From Labyrinthula sp. Ha (lineage: Eukaryota; Sar; Bigyra; Labyrinthulida; Labyrinthulaceae): a stretch of DNA of 64,000 nucleotides. Where the stretch lies: the NCBI GenBank assembly GCA_015227615.1, contig JAALGZ010000073.1:1-64000 (forward strand). The letters are read 5' to 3'. Made by a program: the position numbers and the translations under genes. Shown piece after piece: positions 21,214-32,721 of the stretch. The notes below the pieces were generated by a model. The model searched no databases, was not told the origin of the DNA, and saw nothing but the letters and a program-made list of their open reading frames with translations. Positions within the stretch are counted from its first letter, which is position 1. Each line of letters starts with the position of its first letter.

Positions 21214-23749
21214 CTAAAGCATATCCGAAGACAACTCATCTCTGAATCTTTTGATTATTATATCCATAGTACTTTCTAACCAAGTCTTCTTTACTAACTT
21301 AAAACCAATTTTTTTTTTACTTAGTAAAAACATATCAACAATCTTGTCAGGATTGAAAATAAATCTTGCAAAATATCGATATAACAAAATATCTCTTGGT
21401 TGATGTTCGTTTTTGTATTCAAGGACTACATTTAAGAACATAATCAAGCTAATTGGTTCTTGAAATTCAATATAGTCCCCAGTTTCAGTTGATGGTTTAA
21501 TTCTCCTATCTTTTAAAACAGGAATTAATTCTGGAACAATAAAACTTTCTGCTTTTTCATCATATTCTAATAAAATCATACTACTTAAAGCAACTTTTAA
21601 AACATATTCTCTTTCTTCCTTAGTATATTTTTTAAGAAGGACATTGAATAAAGTTTTTCTTATAATTCCAGAATCAATATATTTTCTATATTCAGGAAAA
21701 ATCTCTGAATTCAACCTAAAAGCAAGTTGATGAAGACTTGAATCCCGAATAAAGCTTCCTAAAGCTTGAGCTATATATGAAGGTGCAAAAAATATAAAAT
21801 TTGCTTCTTCAGATAACTCAAGGTTTTTATGGTAGAAAATAATTCCTGCTCTTGAATAAATATCAAGCATATCGTCCAGATTTTCTTCAGTAAATTTACA
21901 AAGTTTTCCTTTATTCTTGAACTTTTTCAAACTTATATAATTTGATTCTTCTCTACAATTATCCAAGAATAAAACCCAAACACAAGGTAAACTTAACTCA
22001 GTTGAAACATAGTTGGTAAAAAATGTATCTTCTTTTGCAAAGCTTTTAAGTTTTTCATGTATCTCAGAAATAGTTTTAGAAGAAGGATTTGAATTCTCAA
22101 TAGGAAAAAAACTAATCTTCTCATTTTTTGGTACCTGAAAATCAGTAAAAGTTTCAGAAACAAGTTTAAAGACTTTTAATTCGATTTTCTCTAGTTCTTC
22201 TTTTTCATTTTTCCTGAGAAATGGTTCTAAATAAGTTCCAATTAAAATAACAGGTGCTCTTGGAGCATTTTTGACAACACTTTTTAACCAGAATTTAAGT
22301 CTATTCATATCTTTGTTATTTTGTTTTGTTAAGTTAAATACAAGAACATAAATTGCATTTGGATTCATAAATAAATGATGAAGAGAAGAAAAAACTTCTT
22401 GACCTCCAAAATCAGAAACACGATAAAAAGGGTTGTTTGATTTATAATCAGTGTCCCCATCTCTCGTAAATAGTGTTAAAAACTCTTCATCTTGAACAGC
22501 TCTTTCCAAAAGTTCTCTTTCAAAAGGAAGATTGTATTTGGAGAGTTTTTCTACTTGATTAACAAAATCATATTCAATAGCAAGAACGTTTTTCACTCTT
22601 TGAACACTGAGTTCATATTTAGTGAGAGGTTTTAGTTTGTGTTCTTTGATTTCAAAAATATTTGTATCTTCTAAAACTAAAGTTGAAGAAATATCTTTCA
22701 TAAATCTTTTTTTACATAAACTTCTTATTGTTGAAGTTTTCCCAGTTTTACCATCACCCATAAATAATAGTTGAAGTTCGTTCAAAGAGAGTTTTTGATT
22801 ATATCTTTTTTGTAACATAGATTGAAGCATAATATAAATATTCTTTTTATTTTTTATCTTTTTGTTTATTGTATCCAAAAATAAAAGTGAAGGATGTTTT
22901 TCAACTAGTTTTATCAAAGCTGTTTTAAAATCTTTAATATCAAATAAGTCAAAGCTAAAGAATAAATAAAATAAACAATATAACTTAACATAACAAAGAG
23001 AAGAACTTCCCACCAGCAAATTTTTCACACCTCCAATTATTGTTTTTTTCTCTTGATATTCTTTATACTCCGTGTTCTCCCAAACACTAAAGTTTAAATA
23101 AAAGGTTGGTTTACTTTAAGTATTTCATATTATTATTTTCTGATAGTGTTTGAAAAATACTTGAGAATTCAGTTGCAGTGAAATTATTAAACCAAAACCT
23201 AAATATGAAATAGAAGAGAAATATACAACCACTTTTCTACTTTTGTTCTCTTGCTTATAAATATATCAAAAGACTCAAAAGATATTATTTCACAATCCCA
23301 AAAACTATAGTAAGTAAACAATAAGATAATACTATATTTTATTCAACATAGGAAATACTGTTGGTTTAGAGAGTATATTAAAAGTATCATCATTTATTGA
23401 ACACTGATAAAACCTATCTTAAAAAAAGGACAAAAAATACCACAAGAAATCAACTGCTGGAAATAAATTTAATAACCTTTCAAACTCTTCTTTAAAAATA
23501 AAAAGTGGAGAATAATAAAACCTACATTCTTTGAGAAGGAAATATCTTACCTTAACCTAGTTATCTCCTTATTCACTTTTATAGTTTGGAGAAAAGTTTT
23601 GATTGCCTTGTTGAAATTTTCTGTTTCTTCTCTATCTTTACTCGACCTTATAATAATCAAATTAAAAATATATACCACTTAATCCGAAATAAATTGGTTT
23701 TCTTCCTTTCTTTATATTGTTTTAGTATAGATTTTTCATCAAATTTCAT
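21214..23749 (-). CDS. LRR-Roc-COR (ROCO family) protein, copy 2
   Basis: Eight exons on the minus strand from ATG at 23,747-23,749 to TAG at 21,214-21,216. Introns are 23,647-23,675, 23,522-23,550, 23,414-23,440, 23,305-23,332, 23,199-23,226, 23,087-23,114 and 22,955-22,984; all are GT-AG. The product is about 778 residues. Residues 1-245 form leucine-rich repeats of the ribonuclease-inhibitor type. The Roc GTPase follows, with P-loop MGDGKTGKTS near residue 265 and switch II SDFGGQEVF near 382, then LIGTY in the position of the guanine-specificity loop. A COR domain (about 490-700; PCVWVLFLDNC, DIYSRAGIIFYH, FFAPSYIAQALGSF) mediates dimerisation in this family. No kinase domain follows. ROCO proteins are multidomain GTPases that act as signalling scaffolds; the partner here is unknown. 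The start codon position is shared by all three copies. Confidence 0.88.
22955..22984 (-). other. 30 nt intron hidden in an open frame (ROCO copy 2, intron 7)
   Basis: Runs from GTTATATTG to TTCTTTAG and is 30 nt, a multiple of three without stops, so an unspliced reading stays open and adds ten aromatic residues (YCLFYLFF and flanks). Removing it restores the LRR pattern L-C-Y-V-N-F-D-L. Equivalent introns sit at 571-600 and 41,320-41,349. Confidence 0.65.
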
Positions 23750-23874
23750 CTTTGTTTTTTTTTCTTCTTTTTTGACACAAAAAATTATTTTACTGAAACT
23801 TTTTCGATTAATTAGTTTAAAATATAAAAATATACTAAATTAAAACCAATAAAATGATTATTAGTTTTTTCTTA

Positions 23875-23965
23875 TTGACCTTAACGTTAACTATCGGTAA
23901 AGGAATTCTTAACGGATCGTGAATTTTACGGAAATTACCGTTAAGCACGATATTCGCGATATCTT
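23875..23965. repeat. CGTTAAC/CGATA cluster 5' of ROCO copy 2
   Basis: Counterpart of 1490-1590, with TTAACGTTAACTATCGG, CTTAACGGATCG, TTACCGTTAAGCACGATA. It lies 125-215 bp upstream of the ROCO ATG. Confidence 0.5.
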
Positions 23966-23997
23966 TTGGTGTTCCCAAAATCTTTTAACAATTAAAT

Positions 23998-25437
23998 TTA
24001 ATTACTTGTGGTCGGAATTTGCATGGTAGTGCCAATTGAGTACGAGGCAATAACCTTGAACGAGCCTGCGGTCCTGCCCATACTCTCTACAGTAAAACTA
24101 TTATTCTAATTACGTTAATTCTATTAGCACTTGTTCTCTAGAAGCAGGATCCCTATTGTTCCAATAACTTCTTTTATTTTGTGCCTGATTTCCCAAAACT
24201 CCAATCCAAAAACAAAGAAAACAACAAACACAACTGTAAGAGACCGGAAGGTGTCAGTTCAAGTTATCCAGTGGTCCAGGTGCAAGATGATATCGATCCA
24301 GATGGTTCAAGACATTTAATTAGATGATTCGCAGCAGTTTTTGTCCAGGGTTTACCTTCCCAGCTGTAAATTTCTTCTTCGTCCTGTTTCTATCTACTTT
24401 CAAGCTCCAGAAGGCCGAACATGAATCCAGTGGGGTGTATCTATTCCATTTTTTGACGTTTAAGCTGTTTATCTCTTTCCAGTAGAGACTTATTATGCAG
24501 GTCTTGACAGAGTTTGACCAAGATGTTGTGATCCAGACCATTTCCAGACAGCTACTTTTCCCGTGTTTCATCTAGTCTCCAAAAGATCAGTAATTTCTCT
24601 GTTACAATAGTTCTAGGTTACTTTCGTACTTTGCTTGTGTGCTTGTTCCACGTTTTTCTGGTAATTCCACGGCTAGGAGGTAGCATGTCTTCTTTATCCT
24701 TTCTTTTGTTTCTTGTGTTTTTGGTTTACTATGTTCGCTGCATTTGGAGCAGGAATTCTTCTAACCTCTTTCCGTTCTTGTTCCTTCTCGAGAGATGTCT
24801 GTTCTTGTTGCTGGTGTCTTTCTTTGTTTTCTTGACCTGAGCGTTTCCATCACCTTCAACAACTGTAAATCTCCTCTTATTCACTCTTTTCGCTACCTTT
24901 CCTTTCAACCTTTCTGGCAGCTTTCCACATTCCCGGGTCAGTAGTCCCCTATGGGGTACATGTAACTTTCTTAAAAAAGTCTTATATTGTTACTTAACCT
25001 GTTCTTATTAGCTAGGATCCTGTCGCTCACTCTGTAGATGTCAGTTACATCCGGAAGGAGTTCCTGACACACAAAGATAGCTACGCCAGTGGAGTTGGAG
25101 TGAGCTTGTGAGACAAACAACCTTCCTTTTCCGTTCTGACTGGGATTTTTTTTTGCTTTCTCAAGTCTTTTAATACTATACGTCCAACTTCGTGAAGTAA
25201 GATCAGTAGGGATGGAAGTTCGTAAGTGAGTTTTACTATTGTAGAGAGTTTGTATTGAGCAAGACAATCAACGTTGAGGAAAGTACTTGGACGCTCACTT
25301 TTCGTCGGCTCGCGGAGTCTTGGAGCTAATGCAGGCACTCAGTCGACGTAGACTCAGTCTTAGAAATAACTTGTGTCATTTCTTCTTTACCCAAAATATT
25401 TTTTAATAATTTAAAGTTTTGTCCCAAAATGGCCTCG
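23998..25437 (-). mobile_element. Internally deleted LINE fragment, unit 2 twin of 1609-3057
   Basis: Same junctions and order as the unit 1 fragment. The endonuclease text (STGVAIFVCQELLPDVTDIY, RVSDRILANK) is split over two frames at about 24,971-25,338. Because the junctions are shared, the insertion and internal deletion precede the duplication of units 1 and 2. Unit 3 lacks it. Confidence 0.6.
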
Positions 25438-28400
25438 GATTTGATTTATTGATAATTTATCAATGAGACGTTACTCCATATTTTTCTTGTTAGTTGTTTC
25501 TGATAATTTCCAAATTATTTTGATGGATTATTGATTATCATTGATATTCAATAATAAGTTGGCCCACATGGCCAAAATCAATTGATTTATTCATACATTT
25601 GATTATTGATAGGTTTTGATACTTAGTCATTCCGTCACTTCTTCATCAAATTACATAATAATTCCGTTAAGTTCGGAGAACCCACCTACAAGGGCAGACA
25701 AGATATTAAACACAACTAAGCAAGGACTAGAAGTTAAGAGACTTATTTTAAATCATTTAAAAAGTCTCTATTTGCACACAATACTTTTTTATCATTTAAT
25801 TGAGTTTAAAATGTTAGGAACAAGAAACAGTGGTGCTTTAACAACAGCAAAACGGATGATGACCACGGAGAATTAATTCCCTCTAACTCGGCTTCAAATT
25901 AGTTTCATTGAAAGTTAAATACATAATTGAAGAACCTTTTCAAATACCTACTTATCTGCAGAAGAAGGGATAGGATTTGAAATAGTTAATTTCAGATACA
26001 GTACCAAATATGACCAAAAATATTGTTCATTCATTTTATATCGACCAGAAAACAATGAAGAAAAGGTAACACCACTCTGTAAACTGTCGAGCTTAGCTCT
26101 TATATTCAAATTGCACCTAGTAGTAAGCAATAGTGCTTTCTCATTTTATTACTACGGGGTGAACAAAACTTTATCAACGATTTTTTCAAAAATGTAGTAT
26201 ATTGGCCCTAAAACCAACAATACCTTTTCAACTCTTCTACAAAGCTTAAAACATATTGCAATTATAAAATAGTACTTAATCGCATAAAAATTTAGTGGAT
26301 TAAAACAATATAAAGTATGAAAAAACCATGATTACTGAGAATATTGCATATAGTATTTCTTAGTTTTGTCACAAAATCTTCTTCAAATATAATATTATCA
26401 CCCAGAATATGTTTCACATAAGGAAAAACTTCCAAATAATAGGTTTTGTCAAGAAATTTGATATATCTGAGTGCTTTAAACCCTAATAATGGCTAATTTT
26501 AAGATTCGTTTTAACTAAGATTACAGATCTCTAAGAAAACATACATTCAAACGTAACATCACGAAAAACAACACTATAGATGATATGATTCTTCTAAGAC
26601 CCTAAGAATTCCCTATAACTGATTTATCAAACCATATCTCAGTATATTTCTTCTCTAGTTAATTGTAACTGAGCTAAACTTCACTCGGAAAACTCAAATG
26701 TTGAAAATGTGCACAACTGAAAATACGAAATCACTCAGTTTTGCTATAATCCCCCTAATTTTTTGTACTAGATAGCCCTAAGCAACTGAAAAATAAGACA
26801 TGCTACCTTTGACTCTGTGTTTTAGGATATTTTTAATGTTTTTTTAAGAAAAGTTAATATTGGGCTGAAATGCTGTTTTTATCAACTTCAATCCGTGTAA
26901 TACCTCAAGAAATACCCGTCTAGGGCCCAAACAACTCTCATCAATCAAAAGAACGGGTGAATTTGTGTCTAGTAAAGATTTTGTTCAAGAATTGGAGTAT
27001 TCTGATAGAGTTCCTAACAATGTCACCTATTTCCAAGATCTCAGAAACTCTGAAAAAGGATACTCTTAAATGTCAAATATTCCTGAGTTGGTGATACCAA
27101 GTAATGAAAAATCCTTAGAAATAGTATTCGCCAATTAGTGTTAATTATTTATAGTGACTCTGAGTCTTTTTTTTTTTTGAAGAAACTCCAAGAACCTCCC
27201 CATTAATCTCTACAATGATTATTTGGCTTATTTTAACTTTACTCCAACTTCAACTTTAAAATAGCTAAAACTGAGCTTCTTATGGTACAAATATAAAAAA
27301 CTTTGACTCTACCCTTATCTAGGTTCAATTTACAGTAACTTATAGAAGAGAAAAATAAATCTTGAAGTTTTTATTTATTTTAATTATACAAGTCTCTGTC
27401 ATATAATTGCAAACTCTTATATAAAAATGCATGTTTTTTTAACTTTTACATAAGGTAAAATGCTCAACAACACGTATAAACTAGCATGGAGAATACCAGC
27501 GTGAACTAAAGAAGATCTGAGTTTTTATTTTTTGAAAAAAGTCATATTTTGGTCGTTTTTCTGATGCATTTATGAAAAAAAAGTGATGTTTTTATTCTTA
27601 CAAGTTAAATACCTTGTTCTTGTTTTTATAAAGCATAATTGGTATCATTTTAAACAAAAAAATGTACTCTATAATGATGGTATTTATATATTTTAACTCT
27701 AAGTTTGACTTACTTGAAAAGTCTACTACTTTATATATTTTTATATTTCTCCTATATTAAAATGAACTCAATATTACGTTACTGTCAATCCAATAGAGCT
27801 AACAGAAATAAAGAAATGACTAAGAGATCTCCGTATCTGCAGATAATCTAGCAAAAATTAAGCAACTGGATGATAAAAGTAATAAAAAATCAAAGGTATA
27901 CTATAGGTCAAAATAAAGGAATATTTTATATCAAAGATATCCTGGAGCAAATGCAAAGATGTTAGAGTTGAATTTTAAAAGTGGCCTTTGGTGATGTAGT
28001 TGGAGCAAAGTTTCCTAATTATCATCTATGGAAAAGTAAATATACAGTTGTTCACAAAAAAAATGTTATATTTTTAAAACCCTGTGAAGCTGCTAATGCT
28101 GAACCGAGCTTTCCAACGGTTGCAAAGGTCGCTACAAAGTTTTTAGCTATTCAAAAAAGCAGTGTGGGCTCTGAAAGATCCTTCTCTCATGGTCGATTTG
28201 AATATAGAGGTAAAGAAAACATGTCTGACAAAACTTTTATGACGAGGACGAACGCCAGAGAGTGGATGTGGTTGTAGGAAAAGAATAGATATTTGTTTTT
28301 ATGGTTCCTTAACCTGTTAGCACAGATTTTCTCCCTTTTTTAACTATTGAAAAGTATTTTATCACAATTTTTACTTGTTTTCTATCCAAAACTAATAAAA

Positions 28401-28930
28401 ATTTGATCTCTTTTTCAAAATTTAACACAGAAAAAGCTAAAATTATGCTTAAAAAAACAGTACTGTAGCGTCATTTTAGCTCATTTGGCCTATTTCTTCT
28501 ACTTTGACTAAAGTTAAGCTTTTCTCTTCTCAATCAAACACGTCTCCCAGACAGTTCACCTAAGAAAAATCTTTAACAAGTAGAAGACAACTAGTTTTGA
28601 AGCTTCGAGAAGCAAATTATTCTTTTCTCATGTTCAAAATCCATTTTTACTTCTCTTTGCACCACCTTTTTTGTTCACACAACGAGTTTTTCTGTACTTG
28701 TTTGGTTCTGATTTTAACCAGGAAAAGAAAATTTGTTTTTTGTTGAATTTCCCAAAACATACCAGTAAATAGCGTTACTTATCGTGGTTATCGTGCTTTC
28801 CGTTAACTTCATATTTTTTCCGTTAAGCGATAAGACTCCAATTTTCCTTACCGTTAATAACGATATACAAAATTATCGGAAAATTTCCGTTAACTATTGT
28901 ATGTTCCGTTCCAATAAGAAACCCTAGGTG
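25438..28930 (+). mobile_element. Decayed hAT-like repeat, copy C1 of unit 2
   Basis: Counterpart of 3,058-6,540. The left two thirds are about 85% identical to unit 1, but the part from about 27,920 rightwards is almost identical. It contains the hAT tail at 27,981-28,277 and the right cluster at 28,765-28,920. Confidence 0.55.
27981..28277 (+). pseudogene. hAT transposase C-terminal fragment, unbroken frame
   Basis: A single open frame from about 27,981 (GTG, no ATG) to TAG at 28,275. It reads GDVVGAKFPNYHLWKSKYT, then the dimerisation motif PTVAKVATKFLA, SSVGSERSFSHGRFEYRG, MSDKTF. It has no start codon and no upstream catalytic domain, so it is a remnant, or the last exon of something not recognised. 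It is nearly identical to 5,592-5,889. Confidence 0.65.
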
Positions 28931-31435
28931 CGTTCGAGAGCTTTTTTTGGTATTCCTATTCCTGTTTTTTCTGTCGCTTTGAAGTTTGTTCCTTTGAATA
29001 ATTCGGTATCGAAATTTTGTTTACGTTAGTGTCTGGAATGAAGAATAACACTATTTTTATTCTTGAGATAAAGGAAGTTTACGATGACCTTGAATATAAT
29101 TATCATATAAAACATTCTTAAATGGATGAATGCAGCAACACAAATTCTAGGGTTTGACTCATGAAAATTTATGTTTATTGCTTGTCTGCTTATTGAAGAC
29201 TTTCGATCTCTCTGCAAGACCCAGAAGAGTTAAGGATATTCTCTTCGCTGGCTCAAATAGAATTTAATGCTCTTGCAAGAGCAAGAGTGAGCTGATCATT
29301 AGTCCAACAATGTGGAGAAAATTCATATATTTCGATGAAAAAATTATGCTTGGAGCCTTGATCAATTTGTGTAAAATCTGATTGTTTTACTGATGATTCC
29401 CACATTTAAAGTTTGAAACCAAGAACGTCTCTTTAGAGATACTAATACGTGTGTGCGATTTGGGCTTGTTCTGTACAAAAAGAAAAAGTATTGTATAAGA
29501 GATGAGTTTTTATCATTTTGTTTTGTGTACATTTCACCGGTCCAAAACCTTGTGGAATACTAGCCAATGAACACGGTGTTAAATATTTTGTACCCAGTCT
29601 ATTAATTTCATCGCTTAGCTTATTCAAAATTTTTACTTTCACACCCAAAAATTTTCTGATATCCATATTATTAAAAAGTGAATTTTATGCTAAATACCCC
29701 AAAATTGTACTTTACATATTTTAACTTCAGATGTGATGTCTCTAACATGTCTATTCATACTTTCTTATCAAAGCATTCATTCATGTTTGTACATGCTAAG
29801 CGACACTACTCTAATATAATAGATTCTATAAATATCTGGCATTATTTGATTCATCCCCTCTCTGAATACAGTTTTCCTGTTGCTTGCCAATTTGATTCAT
29901 CTTAATAAGCTCCACGAGAGACTAAAAATAAAATTTTCATGCTCTTAGAGGATGTAAAGAGCAATTGCTCACTTATATATGTTATTTATTCTTGAAATTT
30001 CTTCACTAATGATACCTGTACTTTAAATAATTTGTTATTCTTCTATTCCTTTTCATTTAGTGGAATACTGTTTCTTTAGAAGTTGTTCCCTCGAGCTTTT
30101 CGTAATTCTTTATAATTTTTAGTACCTATGTGAATTCTATTTTTTTTAATAAACCAAGACTCTTAGAATGAGCTTCACTTGAAACGTTCTAATACCACAA
30201 AATGTTAATCTAACACTTTTAACAAATGAAGCATGTACACATTTTTGTCATCAGTAATACTCTGGCAATCTGCACTTGTTTGTTTTTCACAATGAAGCAT
30301 AAAAGTCTTGATTAGTAGCCAAGACTGTCGTAGACAAAATGGAATTTTATTCTGTCACGATTGAAGAATTGGCAAGAGATGTCATTGCTGATCATTTATA
30401 TCAAGAAATACTATTCCTTCTTCTAAATTTCTAGCTCTCAATGGAATATTGAAGCTCCTTATGATGCAGATATAAGCTTTTTATGTGCGGGATAACGGTT
30501 CCAGAGAATATAAGTTGACTACTAAGCCACAAGGATAATTGTCTCAAGTGCTAAACAATTTCTAGTTGTAAAAGAGTCATATCTTAGCTACTATATTCTT
30601 GCCGGTTGAAATTACGAACTTATTTAAACCCATGTGAGGAATCCAACTTAAGCAAAATTATGTAACTCGAGTCATAGCAATTGTCACACATTCCTTTTCT
30701 AGCTCATAAATTCTTCGCCATCGCGAATATTCTAGGTTTAATGAGCAAGTTTTCTAGCAATATACTTTTTGATAAGATATAGTCCTTGATTTCTCCAGAG
30801 AATCGTATCAGTATATTTCTGATATTGTTTAGTGAAAGGTTTTAGTCTCATACATAAGAGCACCTTCATGACAAACTTGTATGAAGAATTCAAATGCCAT
30901 ATTTAGAAAACGATTTATTGTTATACGAGTCTTTTTGATCTTCTTAGATATTTAGTAGATTTCAAAGCCCTATTTAGCAAATAGAAGATAAGAATCAAGG
31001 AAATTTCTTGTCTTAAGATGTGCATATGGAGTTAGAATGATTAATTCTTACCCAAGTTATGCCCGTAAATTGCTAATTTGGCGAGCTAAAGCTGTAAATT
31101 TTATTCTTGGAAGGAATAAGAATTTGATCAATGCAGAAAATCGTAAATTAGTTTGCATATGTTAGATTTTGGGTATTTTTCCTGGCTTAGAATCCTAATG
31201 GATTTTTTCATTTAGTGCTGCTGAGTTGCAATCATTAATGCTATGAACATATATGTATCTTTTCCTGGGAAGTATTCTCGCTAGTAATTGAAACTAATAT
31301 CATGCAAAACATTTCTTACAATCTCTTTCTTTTTTCTTGGTATTGATACTCAGAATACAGAAATAAACAATTGATAAGGACAACATATGCCACTTTACAT
31401 ATCTAATTATCGGGCAACTCTTATTCTTAAGTTTT

Positions 31436-31690
31436 TTAAACCATTGAGGTTAAATATTTGTTCATATCTTGTAGGCAATTATAGCCACAGTGTTCCACTT
31501 TTAGAAATCTGGTAGACCTTAGTAAGTGGTTTGCCAAAAGTAAGTATTCATCAGAGTCATGGTGTACAAATACCTCTCTTGTTTGCAGTGCTTTAGAATG
31601 TTGACTTTTACAACTAGTGTACAAACTTTTAAGATAAACAGATAGATTAACAACAACCTTCATTCTCAGTGAGCACAGAACGTAATTCAC
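31436..31690 (-). other. Conserved 84-residue open frame, unit 2
   Basis: Twin of 8,986-9,240 with one residue change. Unknown family; possibly not a gene. Confidence 0.2.
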
Positions 31691-32696
31691 CTCAAAAAGT
31701 ACCCGGTCAGCAACGTTTCATATACGTCAAATTTCGGTCATTCATAGATATATCGTCCTAGAGAGCAGTCTTAGAATATATTTTACACTGTCAACACAAT
31801 CCACCAAAATGGTAATATAAATATACAGTAACACTAGTTCCACAAGAACATTTCCAATAGACAATAGATAGAAGCACAAACTTTTGTGTTTGACAAACTT
31901 TAATAAGAATTCATTAAGCTTACGAAGAATTTCTTAATGATATCCTTCTCATTGCTTAATAATGTTACAGCTTTTGTAATTAGTTCGCAGAAAAATACTT
32001 TACAGCATATATATGTTAACCCTATTTAAATGTTGAATCATTTAGAAAAACGAACCCCTTTCTTGATTAAACCAAAGTTTCTGGAGTTAAGGGCAATGAA
32101 GCAATGATTGGCTACTTTTCTCTAAGTGCTTCCATCAAGTTAGCTGCAGCTCAAAAGAAGTTTCAACCTTTCTATGATTCTTATTATTTAGGGAAGACTC
32201 CGAGACAGTGGAGTCTGCACTAAGCCTTTGATGTTTTTGTATCTAAGGCCAAAATCTATGTGTAGACGACTAACCAAGCAGTAAGTTCATATGCTGGCCT
32301 GTTTTATACTATAAATATATCAGATCAGGCTCATAAGAATCTATAGGATATGTTATGTAACATGAATTCTCTTCTATTTGTTGGCTACCAATTGGAAGTT
32401 CCAGTTTGTAGTATTTAAGTATGTCCAATTAGATAAGGTAAGTTTCCTCTGTATTTTTTTTTGCCAAAACCATTATATCTTTAGACAAGGAATATAGTTT
32501 TCTGGAAAGATTTCTCTTGTTAGACGAGTCTAGCAGTCTTTGCATTGCAGATTTTAGTGCCCAGGAGGATATAGGTACTTGCAGTGCTCATCTGTTATCT
32601 TAACGGTAACTACCGGAAATACTTTTGAATCGTTCCATTAGCATGGTTCGAATTAAGATATTACTTAAGAATCAAGGAGTCATGATATTACTGTAA

Positions 32697-32704
32697 AGCA
32701 CGAT
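32697..32704. repeat. 8 bp flank (putative target duplication), left
   Basis: AGCACGAT directly before the terminus at 32,705; the same octamer directly follows the opposite terminus at 46,671. Eight-base duplications are the hallmark of hAT insertion. Confidence 0.6.
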
Positions 32705-32721
32705 TAGGGGTGTTATTTGAT
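32705..32721 (+). repeat. hAT-like terminal inverted repeat, left
   Basis: TAGGGGTGTTATTTGAT. The reverse complement of 46,655-46,671 is TTGGGGTGTTATTTGAT, 16 of 17 identical. Confidence 0.65.

Larger units (their letters stand above)
28931..32704. other. Spacer segment E of unit 2, no recognisable intact gene
   Basis: Counterpart of 6,541-10,254. Contains an extra 63 bp at about 30,235-30,297 bounded by ATGAAGCAT repeats, the open frame 31,436-31,690 (minus), and the decayed coding-like stretch at about 32,090-32,440 (plus). Confidence 0.5.
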
